DNA of 20,177 nt from JAVBQU01 sp031548675 (lineage in GTDB: Bacteria; Bacteroidota; Bacteroidia; Bacteroidales; P3): positions 1 through 20,177 of the forward strand of contig JAVBQU010000205.1 of NCBI GenBank assembly GCA_031548675.1, in the 5' to 3' direction. Shown here piece after piece: positions 8,246-15,680 of the stretch. Below the pieces are notes generated by a model. It saw only the letters and a program-made list of their open reading frames with translations. It ran no database searches and was not told the origin of the DNA. The translations under genes and the position numbers were made by a program. Within the stretch, counting starts at the first letter, position 1; each line of letters begins with the position of its first letter.

Positions 8246-8737
8246 TTAGTTAATGTTGATGTTGCTCATTTCTTTTTTGATAAGTTCCAGTTGTTTGGAT
8301 TTATCTAGTTCTGAAGCCAAAATCTTCTCAGCGATCTCTATAGATAACATGGCAACCTGATTTTTTAATTCAGTTACAGCTGCCATTTTTTCGTAATTGA
8401 TAGCTTCTCTGGCTGATTCGATAATTCGATGAGCTTCTTGCTGGGCTTGGCTTTTAGCATCCTCCAGCATTTTTTCTTTCATGATACGGGCTTCACGAAC
8501 AATGTTGTCTTTTTCTATTAAAGCCTCTTTGAGTAATTGTTCGTTTCCGGCTTGCAGGTTTTTCATTTCTTCGCGTGTTTGTTCGGCTAGCTGTAAAGCT
8601 GATTCTATCGAATTTTCACGTTCTTTCAAACCTTTGAGGATAGGTTTCCAAGCGAATACCCGCAAAAGAATGAAAAGTATAAGAAATGTAAGGGTCATCC
8701 AAAAAATGAGACCCATACCCGGATTAATTAGTTCCAT
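8246..8737 (-). CDS. atpF: ATP synthase F0 b subunit
   Basis: Subunit b forms the peripheral stalk that holds F1 still against the rotor. The 163-residue protein has one N-terminal membrane helix (residues about 8-27, GLIFWMTLTFLILFILLRVF) followed by the typical WKPILKGLKERE junction. After that comes a long charged coiled coil rich in Glu, Lys, Ala and Gln. Length and layout fit bacterial b subunits. It lies 9 bases before atpH and 176 bases after atpE, the largest gap inside this operon. Confidence 0.95.
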   Translation of the reverse strand: MELINPGMGLIFWMTLTFLILFILLRVFAWKPILKGLKERENSIESALQLAEQTREEMKNLQAGNEQLLKEALIEKDNIVREARIMKEKMLEDAKSQAQQEAHRIIESAREAINYEKMAAVTELKNQVAMLSIEIAEKILASELDKSKQLELIKKEMSNININ

Positions 8738-8811
8738 AATCTTGCAATTTTCTTTATTTCAAAAGAATACAAATAAGTATATTATCAATTTTAGATATAT
8801 ATAAATATTGT

Positions 8812-8848
8812 TTGAAACCTCACAAGTTTCAAGCAACCTGTGAGGTTT
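8812..8848. repeat. Alternative hairpins in the atpE-atpF gap
   Basis: Two overlapping inverted repeats share the same bases. The outer one pairs AAACCTCACA (8815-8824) with TGTGAGGTTT (8839-8848) around 14 bases. The inner one pairs TTGAAAC (8812-8818) with GTTTCAA (8826-8832) around 7 bases. They cannot both form. A smaller stem, AAATCT/AGATTT, lies at 8857-8873. No U-run follows on the - strand, so this is not a standard terminator. It may be an mRNA-stability or processing element or a dispersed palindromic repeat. Confidence 0.6.
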
Positions 8849-8913
8849 ATATTCTCAAATCTGCTGTAGATTTTTGATACAGCAACGGTATATTTATCTA
8901 AATTTAATTTTGA

Positions 8914-9177
8914 CTAAACAAATAGAATCAGCAAGCAAACTACAATAGCAAAGAAAGCCGCTCCTTCAATTAGCGCTGCCGAAAGAATCATGTTTGTACG
9001 AATATCGCCTGTAGCTTCGGGTTGACGGGCAATAGATTCTAAAGCTCCTTTTCCGATGTTACCAATACCTATTCCGGCTGCTATAGCGGCAATACCGGCT
9101 CCAATACCGGCTCCCATTTTTGCAAATGGTGCAAAATCAGCAGCAATTGTTTGTAATAAGACTAATAAAGTTGACAT
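8914..9177 (-). CDS. atpE: ATP synthase F0 c subunit
   Basis: Subunit c makes up the membrane rotor ring. The 87-residue protein has two hydrophobic helices (about 22-48 and 62-86) joined by the conserved polar loop ARQPEA (residues 50-55). The ion-carrying acid is E71 in the second helix. It is followed by G72-A73 rather than Ser-Thr, and the first-helix position that is Gln in sodium rings (Ilyobacter numbering Q32) is I38 here. These residues indicate a proton-translocating ring. The gene is 35 bases after atpB; 176 bases with hairpins follow before atpF. Confidence 0.97.
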   Translation of the reverse strand: MSTLLVLLQTIAADFAPFAKMGAGIGAGIAAIAAGIGIGNIGKGALESIARQPEATGDIRTNMILSAALIEGAAFFAIVVCLLILFV

Positions 9178-9212
9178 AATTTTATGTTTTTGATTAGTAA
9201 ATGAATATTATT

Positions 9213-10343
9213 TTAATGTTTTATTTCCAATTTGTTGTGTTCTGTATGCTCTTCTCCGATAGCCATTCCTATATATAATGCTGATAACAAAGTAAATACA
9301 AGTGCCTGTATAAATGCAACCAACAGCTCTAACAAACTCATAAATACCCCAAACAGCACAGAAACCGGAGAAACTAGATAGCCTGTGGTTGGAGACATGT
9401 TTCCAAAAATGAAAATTAAACACATGAATCCCAGAATGATGATATGTCCGGCAGTAATATTGGCAAAAAGCCGAACCATCAGTACAAACGGCTTTGTTAT
9501 CATCCCCAATATTTCTACAATGGGCATAATAGGAAGTGGTATTTTAAGCCACCAAGGTACTCCCGGCATATTGATTATATCGATCCAGTAATGTTTTTTA
9601 CTGCTGAATAGGGTAATGATAAAAGTAAATACAGCCAAAATACCAGTTACTGCAATATTTCCTGTTAAATTAGCTCCTCCGGGAAAAAATGGAACAATTC
9701 CTAAAAGATTATTAATCAGGATAAAAAAGAATAAAGTTAAAAGATAAGGTAAGTATCTATCGCTGTGCTTTTTACCCATTGCAGGAACAATTACTTCATC
9801 CCGAACAAATAAAATAACAGGTTCTAACATTGATTGCAATCCTTTGGGAGCATGATCTTTATTTCTTTTATAGCCTTTGGCAACGCCCATAAAAATCAAG
9901 AAAATAATAATACACCCTATAAAAAGGGATACTACATTTTTAGAAATAGAAAAATCTAGAGGACGTTTTTCGGTAAATTCTTCTTGTCCTGCGGCATTGA
10001 TAAGTACGCAGCCTATTTTTCCTTTAAATGCTCCTTCTTCAATAATTTTAAATCCTTTATAAGATGAATGTCCATGATGCAAATGCGAAGAAGAAAAAAT
10101 ACTGAGACTTCCATTATGCCACAAAATAACAGGCAACGGAATGCTAATGTGTTTTGTGCCGATAGTTGCTATATGCCATTCGTAGGCATCTGTTATATGT
10201 TCAAATATAAGGGTACTAACATCCACACCTTTTGAGCTCTTTTTTTCTTCGGCAGCATGAAGATTAGAAGGGAAAATGGCACAAAGCGTAATGAAGAAAA
10301 CAATTGTAAAAATTATATTTAAACGTATTCTATTCATATACAA
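9213..10343 (-). CDS. atpB: ATP synthase F0 a subunit
   Basis: Subunit a carries the two proton half-channels next to the c ring. The 376-residue protein is longer than the E. coli form (about 271). It begins with a signal peptide (residues 1 to about 31) and an extra periplasmic region of about 100 residues before the first channel helix near 137. This extended form is typical of Bacteroidota. The essential arginine is R291 in LMVRLFANITAGH. Other family marks are EPVILFVRDEV and a final helix with LVAFIQALVFTLLSALYI. The periplasmic part contains a histidine cluster (H87, H89, H90, H92). M3 is an alternative start. It is the first atp gene here; no atpI-like gene lies upstream. Confidence 0.96.
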   Translation of the reverse strand: MYMNRIRLNIIFTIVFFITLCAIFPSNLHAAEEKKSSKGVDVSTLIFEHITDAYEWHIATIGTKHISIPLPVILWHNGSLSIFSSSHLHHGHSSYKGFKIIEEGAFKGKIGCVLINAAGQEEFTEKRPLDFSISKNVVSLFIGCIIIFLIFMGVAKGYKRNKDHAPKGLQSMLEPVILFVRDEVIVPAMGKKHSDRYLPYLLTLFFFILINNLLGIVPFFPGGANLTGNIAVTGILAVFTFIITLFSSKKHYWIDIINMPGVPWWLKIPLPIMPIVEILGMITKPFVLMVRLFANITAGHIIILGFMCLIFIFGNMSPTTGYLVSPVSVLFGVFMSLLELLVAFIQALVFTLLSALYIGMAIGEEHTEHNKLEIKH

Positions 10344-10442
10344 ACAACTATTTTTACATAGATGAAATCTAAAAGAGGTTGCAAGTTAGGGAGTTTTTAT
10401 GATAAACAGAAACATTTTGAAAGAAATATTTGTTTAAAAGCC

Positions 10443-10473
10443 TTTGTTCTTTTAATAAAAAGACATACCTTTG
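10443..10473 (+). promoter_or_regulatory. Bacteroidota-type promoter of rpmE2
   Basis: A -33 TTTG at 10443-10446 and a -7 TACCTTTG at 10466-10473 are separated by 19 bases. Both match the Bacteroidota consensus TTTG-N19-TAnnTTTG exactly. The -7 box lies 56 bases before the rpmE2 ATG. Confidence 0.75.
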
Positions 10474-10529
10474 CAAGTTCAAAATAATATCGTTTATTAA
10501 ACTGGTTAAACGGCCTAAAATTTAAAAAT

Positions 10530-10796
10530 ATGAAAGCAGACATTCATCCAAAGGATTACAGATTAGTTGTTTTTAAAGATATGTCAAACGACTATATGTT
10601 TATAACTAAATCTTGTACACAAACTAGAGAAACTATAAAATGGGAAGATGGAAACGAATATCCATTGATTAAACTTGAAATTTCAAATACTTCTCACCCA
10701 TTCTTTACCGGAAAAGTTAAACTTGTTGATACCGCAGGTCGCGTTGATAAGTTTAGAACTAAATATCAAAAACACTTTGAGAATAAAACTAAATAG
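10530..10796 (+). CDS. rpmE2: 50S ribosomal protein L31, type B
   Basis: This 88-residue protein is a ribosomal large-subunit protein that bridges the central protuberance to the 30S head. It begins MKADIHPKDYRLVVFKDMS and contains SNTSHPFFTGKVKLVDTAGRVDKF, the conserved C-terminal motif of L31. The zinc-binding CxxC motifs of type A L31 are missing; only one cysteine is seen (C29). It is therefore the zinc-independent type B form, which in other bacteria replaces type A when zinc is scarce. In Bacteroidota it is often the main L31. It is a single-gene unit with its own promoter and a terminator just after it, divergent from the atp operon. Confidence 0.96.
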   Translation: MKADIHPKDYRLVVFKDMSNDYMFITKSCTQTRETIKWEDGNEYPLIKLEISNTSHPFFTGKVKLVDTAGRVDKFRTKYQKHFENKTK

Positions 10797-10814
10797 TGAT
10801 ATTCTTGATAATTT

Positions 10815-10846
10815 AAAAAAGCTACTGAGATTTCAGTAGCTTTTTT
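10815..10846. terminator. Bidirectional intrinsic terminator
   Basis: Perfect 14-bp arms (AAAAAAGCTACTGA / TCAGTAGCTTTTTT) surround a GATT loop, with a run of seven T. It lies between the rpmE2 stop (+) and the stop of the convergent CapD-like gene (-), so it serves both. Confidence 0.92.
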
Positions 10847-10872
10847 TGTATCCGTAAAGTTAAACATTCATC

Positions 10873-12756
10873 CTATTTATCGAGTACTTCGTAAATAGAA
10901 TGCTGGCTTTTGTATTCAGGAACAATTTGTTTCATTTGGCGTACTACATCCAAATTATCATGCATTTCGGAAGTAAATTTAATAAGCTGTTCTATCTGGT
11001 TTGTAATTAAATCTTTATCATATTCACGCACTTTGGCAATCATAATCTTTTGATGGTGAGTGGGAATAGTATTTTCGGCGTTATTCAACAACTCTTCGTA
11101 TAATTTTTCTCCCGGGCGTAAACCTGTGTAAACTATTTCAATGTCTTTTCCTAAAGTTAAACCTGAAAGTTGTATCATTTTCTTAGCTAAATCTACAATT
11201 TTAACTGATTTTCCCATGTCAAAAACAAAGATTTCTCCTCCGTTGCCCATGCAGCCGGCTTCGAGTACTAATCGGCATGCTTCGGGAATAGTCATAAAAT
11301 AACGCGTAATTTCAGGATGGGTAATAGTAACAATTCCACCCCGTTTAATTTGTTTCTCAAACAAAGGAATTACAGAACCATTTGAACCTAATACATTTCC
11401 GAAGCGTGTGGTAATGAATTTGGTAGTTCCGTTATGATTGAGAGATTGTACATATATTTCAGCAATTCGTTTCGATGCTCCCATAACGTTGGTCGGATTT
11501 ACAGCTTTATCTGTTGAAACCATTACAAAACGTTCAACATTGTATTGGATAGATAAATCTGCTAAAGTTTTGGTTCCTTTAACGTTGGTTTGTATGGCAG
11601 CCGAAGGATTGGCTTCCATTACAGGAACATGTTTATATGCGGCAGCATGAAAAACAATCTCCGGATGATATGTTTCGAAAATCCATTGCATTTGTTCATG
11701 ATTGGTAACATCTCCGATAAAAAATTTGCATAATTCCGACTTACTCCATCCAGACAGTTCTATATCTAAATCGTGCAGAGGCGTTTCTGCTTGGTCAACA
11801 ATAATAATTTGGCGGATATTGATGTGGGTTAAAATTTGGCGTACAATTTCGCTGCCTATCGATCCGGCGGCACCAGTTACCAAAATCACTTTATTAGCAA
11901 ATTTCTGTTGTATCTGATTGATATCCAATTTTATTTCGTCTCTTCCCAGCAAATCGTCTATTTGTACTTTTTTTATCTGCTTGAAGCTTAATTCCCCGTT
12001 AATCCAATTGTTTACGGGCGGAACATTCAACACTTTTACATTATAGCTCAGACATTTTTCGATAATTTCCTGTTTTTTTTCTGTTTTGATATTCTGCACA
12101 GCAATGATTACGTGGGCAATATTATTTTCACTTAATAAAACAGATAGTTTTTCTAATCCATATATAGGAGCATCTTCTAGTTTTTTCCCTATTTTTTGAG
12201 GATTTTCGTCGATAAAAGCAATTACTTTATATTTGCTGCCTGCGTCTCTGTCTAAAGCTCTTTTGGCAATAATTCCGGCATCGCCTGCTCCGAATATAAC
12301 TACGTTGGTTTTTTTAGAACGGGGATTGGTGTATTCCAAATAATAGATTTTGGCGGCTAAACGCATACCTGTTAGTGAAACCAATGTAAATAAGAAATCA
12401 ATAAAGATTACAGAGGTTGGGATATAAAATTTGTGAGGAACATGTATGTAATAGATAATGATATTAATAAGCCCGATTAATAAAGAACCCAGCAATATGC
12501 TGAAAAATAATTTTACAATATCTTCGGTATTTGTGTAACGGCTTATACTTTTATGAATACCAAAAATGATAAAAAATAATGCTCTGGCTGATAATATAAT
12601 TAGGACGGGAATATAAAATACATTTTTTGCCTCATCGGGCATAACCATGTTGTAACGAATCAGAAATGCAAGAGGGACAGATACTGCACAGATAGACAAA
12701 TCGATAAGCAGTTTAATCCAGATTGGAGTGTGGTTTTTCGACAACAGTGTTATCAT
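10873..12756 (-). CDS. CapD/WbpM-type membrane nucleotide-sugar 4,6-dehydratase
   Basis: The 627-residue protein probably removes water from a UDP-N-acetylhexosamine at C4/C6, supplying deoxy-sugars for capsule or O-antigen. Four membrane helices cover residues about 15-140. A first Rossmann domain (FGAGDAG, 155-161) follows and then a cytoplasmic SDR domain with the NAD motif GAAGSIGSE (295-303). The catalytic region reads STDKAVNPTNVMGASK (414-429). Met425 takes the place of the usual SDR tyrosine before Lys429, which is the WbpM/CapD pattern rather than the PseB/FlaA1 pattern. The later RPGEKLYEELL is also typical. The gene stands alone at the 3' end of the leftward gene run. UDP-glucose dehydrogenase on the right edge is a plausible pathway partner. 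The exact sugar cannot be told. Confidence 0.92.
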   Translation of the reverse strand: MITLLSKNHTPIWIKLLIDLSICAVSVPLAFLIRYNMVMPDEAKNVFYIPVLIILSARALFFIIFGIHKSISRYTNTEDIVKLFFSILLGSLLIGLINIIIYYIHVPHKFYIPTSVIFIDFLFTLVSLTGMRLAAKIYYLEYTNPRSKKTNVVIFGAGDAGIIAKRALDRDAGSKYKVIAFIDENPQKIGKKLEDAPIYGLEKLSVLLSENNIAHVIIAVQNIKTEKKQEIIEKCLSYNVKVLNVPPVNNWINGELSFKQIKKVQIDDLLGRDEIKLDINQIQQKFANKVILVTGAAGSIGSEIVRQILTHINIRQIIIVDQAETPLHDLDIELSGWSKSELCKFFIGDVTNHEQMQWIFETYHPEIVFHAAAYKHVPVMEANPSAAIQTNVKGTKTLADLSIQYNVERFVMVSTDKAVNPTNVMGASKRIAEIYVQSLNHNGTTKFITTRFGNVLGSNGSVIPLFEKQIKRGGIVTITHPEITRYFMTIPEACRLVLEAGCMGNGGEIFVFDMGKSVKIVDLAKKMIQLSGLTLGKDIEIVYTGLRPGEKLYEELLNNAENTIPTHHQKIMIAKVREYDKDLITNQIEQLIKFTSEMHDNLDVVRQMKQIVPEYKSQHSIYEVLDK

Positions 12757-12778
12757 GGATGAGGGATATTAGTTTAAA

Positions 12779-12793
12779 GTGCAAAAGTACAGG
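12779..12793 (-). promoter_or_regulatory. Putative -7 element of the CapD-like gene
   Basis: On the - strand the core reads CCTGTACTTTTGCAC, containing TACTTTTG (12782-12789), a perfect TAnnTTTG. It lies 25 bases before the ATG at 12756. No good TTTG -33 box is present. A nearly identical 15-mer lies before the membrane-protein gene at 19292-19306. Confidence 0.5.
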
Positions 12794-12864
12794 ATAATTT
12801 TTAATTCAGAGACATCAATTACATGTGTGGAAATAAATGTATAAAATCTGAAAACACAAGTGCA

Positions 12865-14730
12865 TTATAGATTTAATTCCAATAAAATTTTGCCATTGCT
12901 ATCCAAAGTTTTAAGATTCAGGTTTTTCCCTTTTTTTGACAGGATTGTTACAGTAGCTATTTTTTCGTCGGGACCTCCGCCAACTACTACGGGAAATGCG
13001 TTTTTATCTTTTCCTTTAGGCAGATATTCGAATTCATGCATATGCCCATTGAGGCAGACGTCAAAATTTGCCTGTTCCAAAATATTACCCCAAAGTCTCC
13101 GGCAAGGTGCATCCTCTTCTGTTACTACTTTGCCATAAGTAGGAATATGATGGATAAGGATTCTTTTAGAAGCTGATTTAAATTCTTTGGATGTTATTTC
13201 TTTTTGAAGAAAATTGATTTGTTCTTTACGATATTGATCAAAATCGTTTAAGCCATAATATACCCAATGATTATCCGGTTTGTCTTCTCCGCAATCCAGC
13301 ATCACAAAACGGGTATCTCCAATGCTGAAAGCGCCATAAGAGTGTTCTCCGATACTTTCGAACAAATTGGAAAGTAAGACCGAATATGCTCCCCGAATTT
13401 CATGATTTCCACGTAGATAAATTGCAGGGATTTCGTTCGATTTATATTTTGATCCATAATAATTAATGCTGTATACAGCATTAATTTCTTCCTGAATATC
13501 GGTAATGCAATCGCCATTGAAAACTACAAGATTATAAGGAATATCTTTTATCAAACTGCACAATTTATCATAGGTAGCATAATGTTCGTGCAAATCGTTG
13601 AATATTATGGTTGTAAAATCGGTTTGCTTGGGATTCCATGTTGTAAAAGAAGAAAATCTTGAATAGGCAGTTTCGCCAAACTCTTTATAATAGGGTTGAA
13701 ATAGGGTTATTTCTTTGGAACAAATCCGGTAATAATATCTTGTTCCGCTTTTTAAGCCTTTGATTCTGATTTTATTAAAAGTATTATTTGCCATTACTTC
13801 GCCTTCAATCAAAGTTTGGGCTTTCTGCATTTGGGTAGAATCTATGCCATATTCCACCCAGCTGTGGCAGGGGACATTCGTGTGCCAAGCAACAGTAACT
13901 CCATCGTTTGTAAGATTCTGCAAATAAGGCATGGTTCTGAAAATATTTTCTTTTTGGACTTTAAACCGGATATCGGCTACAATCGGGCGATGGTCGGATG
14001 CCAAAGGTTCATTGAGAACCGCATTTTGCAATACTGTGTAAGATTCTCCTTCAGCCGTATAACCTATAATATAATCAATGCATTGTTCGGGTTTATCAGC
14101 AGGATAGGTAAGCATTTTAGAATTACTCAATAATCTCCAAGAAGAACTGAATTTATTTAAAACAGCAGATGCAGCCGTATCATTTAAATCTCCTGCCAAA
14201 ATCACCGGTTTTTGCCGGTTTGCAACTATTTTATTTATAATATCCGCAGAAGCTAATCTGTCTTCCTCCGTTAGCGAAAAATGCGTACAACAGAACCAAT
14301 AATCAGGAAACTCAACCATTAATAATGAACGGGCTTCTTCCCGTCCGGGTAAAGGAATCCGTTTCCACGAAACCGGCTGAATTTTTGATAAAATCCCAAT
14401 CCCATACTTTCCTCCGTCAAAATGGATAGAAGCACCATAAACAGCATACATTTTAACCATATTGCTTAATTCGGTCAGAACATCTATATGCTTGCTGCGG
14501 GCGGTTGTGCTGTCTAATTCCTGTAAAGCAACCACATCGGGCGAAGTTTTTCGGATTATATTTGCAATGCGGTTCAGGTCTGTTTTTTCATCCGTTCCAT
14601 AGCCGTTACGGATATTATACGACATTACCCTTACAGTATTTCCGGCTTGTTTACCCAATGAGGTTTGTCCATAGCTGTTGATTGAAAGGCATAGTAAGAA
14701 AATATATAATATGGATTTTAAATGCTTCAT
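12865..14730 (-). CDS. Secreted EEP-nuclease-type / metallophosphoesterase fusion
   Basis: This 621-residue exported protein joins two phosphoesterase domains. A signal peptide (1 to about 21, cleavage near SYGQ) is followed by an endonuclease/exonuclease/phosphatase domain (about 33-257). Its active-site motifs are intact: MSYNIRNG (N39), LQELD (E71), THFS (H150), GDLND (D181, N183) and ASDHRP (D246, H247). A fibronectin-like domain of the purple-acid-phosphatase N-terminal type spans about 270-365. A calcineurin-like metallophosphoesterase domain (about 372-590) has all metal-binding motifs: NDLH (D379, H381), NGDCITD (D407), GNHE (N442, H443), HH (527-528) and GHMH (563-565). Both halves look active. 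It should be periplasmic or outer-membrane-facing and may break down phosphodiesters and release phosphate; the substrate is unknown. Confidence 0.88.
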   Translation of the reverse strand: MKHLKSILYIFLLCLSINSYGQTSLGKQAGNTVRVMSYNIRNGYGTDEKTDLNRIANIIRKTSPDVVALQELDSTTARSKHIDVLTELSNMVKMYAVYGASIHFDGGKYGIGILSKIQPVSWKRIPLPGREEARSLLMVEFPDYWFCCTHFSLTEEDRLASADIINKIVANRQKPVILAGDLNDTAASAVLNKFSSSWRLLSNSKMLTYPADKPEQCIDYIIGYTAEGESYTVLQNAVLNEPLASDHRPIVADIRFKVQKENIFRTMPYLQNLTNDGVTVAWHTNVPCHSWVEYGIDSTQMQKAQTLIEGEVMANNTFNKIRIKGLKSGTRYYYRICSKEITLFQPYYKEFGETAYSRFSSFTTWNPKQTDFTTIIFNDLHEHYATYDKLCSLIKDIPYNLVVFNGDCITDIQEEINAVYSINYYGSKYKSNEIPAIYLRGNHEIRGAYSVLLSNLFESIGEHSYGAFSIGDTRFVMLDCGEDKPDNHWVYYGLNDFDQYRKEQINFLQKEITSKEFKSASKRILIHHIPTYGKVVTEEDAPCRRLWGNILEQANFDVCLNGHMHEFEYLPKGKDKNAFPVVVGGGPDEKIATVTILSKKGKNLNLKTLDSNGKILLELNL

Positions 14731-14759
14731 TTTGTATTATATTTTGAAAATCAAGATTT

Positions 14760-14790
14760 CAAATCTAATTTATAAATCAAATTATTCAAT
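14760..14790 (-). promoter_or_regulatory. Putative promoter of the phosphoesterase fusion gene
   Basis: On the - strand, ATTG (14787-14790) is followed after 19 bases by TAGATTTG (14760-14767), a perfect TAnnTTTG -7 box. The -33 has one mismatch to TTTG. The -7 box is 29 bases before the ATG; the -33 box lies inside the end of the K+ channel gene. Confidence 0.45.
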
Positions 14791-15579
14791 TTCTTTATTA
14801 CAATGAGGGCAGACTTTTTTCCCTTTTTTCTTTTTCTGTAATTCTTCAGAGAAACCCGATGCTAAAATTCCTGCAGGCAGTGCAAACATTCCGATTCCGA
14901 GAATGGCAATAAATGCAGTTAATAATTTACCGACTACAGTTATTGGAAAAATATCTCCATAACCTACTGTAGTTAATGTGGTTACACACCACCACATGGT
15001 TGCCGGTATACTTGAGTATTTTTCTGGTTGTGCTTGGTTCTCTGCAAAATACATAAGGCTTGATGCAATAATTATCAATGAAAAAATAATTATTACACAT
15101 AAAAATAACTCATCTTTCTTTGATTTATATACATTGGATATTAGTTTTGTGGCATTCAAATATCTGCCTAATTTGAAAATCCGGAAAAACCTGAACAAAC
15201 GCAAAATCCGGATAACCCGTAAGTCGATTTTTGCAAACGGCAGATAAAATGGTATAAAAGCAAATAAATCGATAAGTGCTTCGAACGAAAATATATATCG
15301 TAATCTGCCTGTAATAGAGTGGCTGTATTTTGTATTGCAGGTACATGTCCACAGCCGCAGCAAATATTCGAGTGTAAAAATGAAGACTGATATTTTTTCA
15401 AATGTCTTAAAATAAAAACTATATGGATTATAAATATCATGAACTGTTTCGAAGATTACGGCTACAATGTTTAATGAGATTAAGGTTATGAGAAAATAAT
15501 CTACAATTTTGCCCCATTTCCTGTTTTCTTTTGCAGGATTGAGTAGTAAATAAACTTGATATTTTAAATTTTTGTACAT
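14782..15579 (-). CDS. Voltage-gated-type potassium channel (six helices)
   Basis: The 265-residue protein is an inner-membrane ion channel of the Kv/ion_trans family that would work as a tetramer. Helices S1-S3 are at about 26-45, 60-79 and 99-115. S4 (about 118-140) carries a regular arginine ladder, R121, R124, R127, R130 and R133, as expected of a voltage sensor. S5 is at about 157-178, and the pore holds the potassium filter TVGYGD at 204-209. S6 covers about 215-243. The short cytoplasmic tail ends KKVCPHCNKEIE, a single Cys-x-x-Cys knuckle. The family call and K+ selectivity are firm; actual voltage gating is inferred. It lies 101 bases after the sulfatase gene and 51 before the phosphoesterase fusion. 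Confidence 0.93.
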   Translation of the reverse strand: MYKNLKYQVYLLLNPAKENRKWGKIVDYFLITLISLNIVAVIFETVHDIYNPYSFYFKTFEKISVFIFTLEYLLRLWTCTCNTKYSHSITGRLRYIFSFEALIDLFAFIPFYLPFAKIDLRVIRILRLFRFFRIFKLGRYLNATKLISNVYKSKKDELFLCVIIIFSLIIIASSLMYFAENQAQPEKYSSIPATMWWCVTTLTTVGYGDIFPITVVGKLLTAFIAILGIGMFALPAGILASGFSEELQKKKKGKKVCPHCNKEIE

Positions 15580-15609
15580 TCGTATTTATTGCATTTATTT
15601 ACTTATCCT

Positions 15610-15621
15610 TCAAATATTTGA
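15610..15621. repeat. 12-bp perfect palindrome upstream of the K+ channel gene
   Basis: TCAAATATTTGA is its own reverse complement and sits 31-42 bases before the channel start codon. It could be an operator or overlap a weak -7 box (AATATTTG, one mismatch). In AT-rich DNA such a short palindrome may also be chance. Confidence 0.3.
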
Positions 15622-15680
15622 TTTGTATATATTTTTGCCAAAGTATATTTACATAACCTAGCAGTAGATGGAATTTGACG

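Noticed and set aside
8857..8873. AAATCT/AGATTT stem as a terminator after atpE
   Set aside because: The stem is only 6 bp with no U-run on the transcribed strand, so it is too weak to call.
8914..9177. Sodium-specific ATP synthase
   Set aside because: The c subunit lacks the Gln in helix 1 and the Ser-Thr after the ion-binding Glu that mark sodium rings.
10344..10442. A promoter for the atp operon upstream of atpB
   Set aside because: I searched the minus strand for TAnnTTTG with a -33 TTTG and found only boxes with two or more mismatches, so none is called although a promoter must exist nearby.
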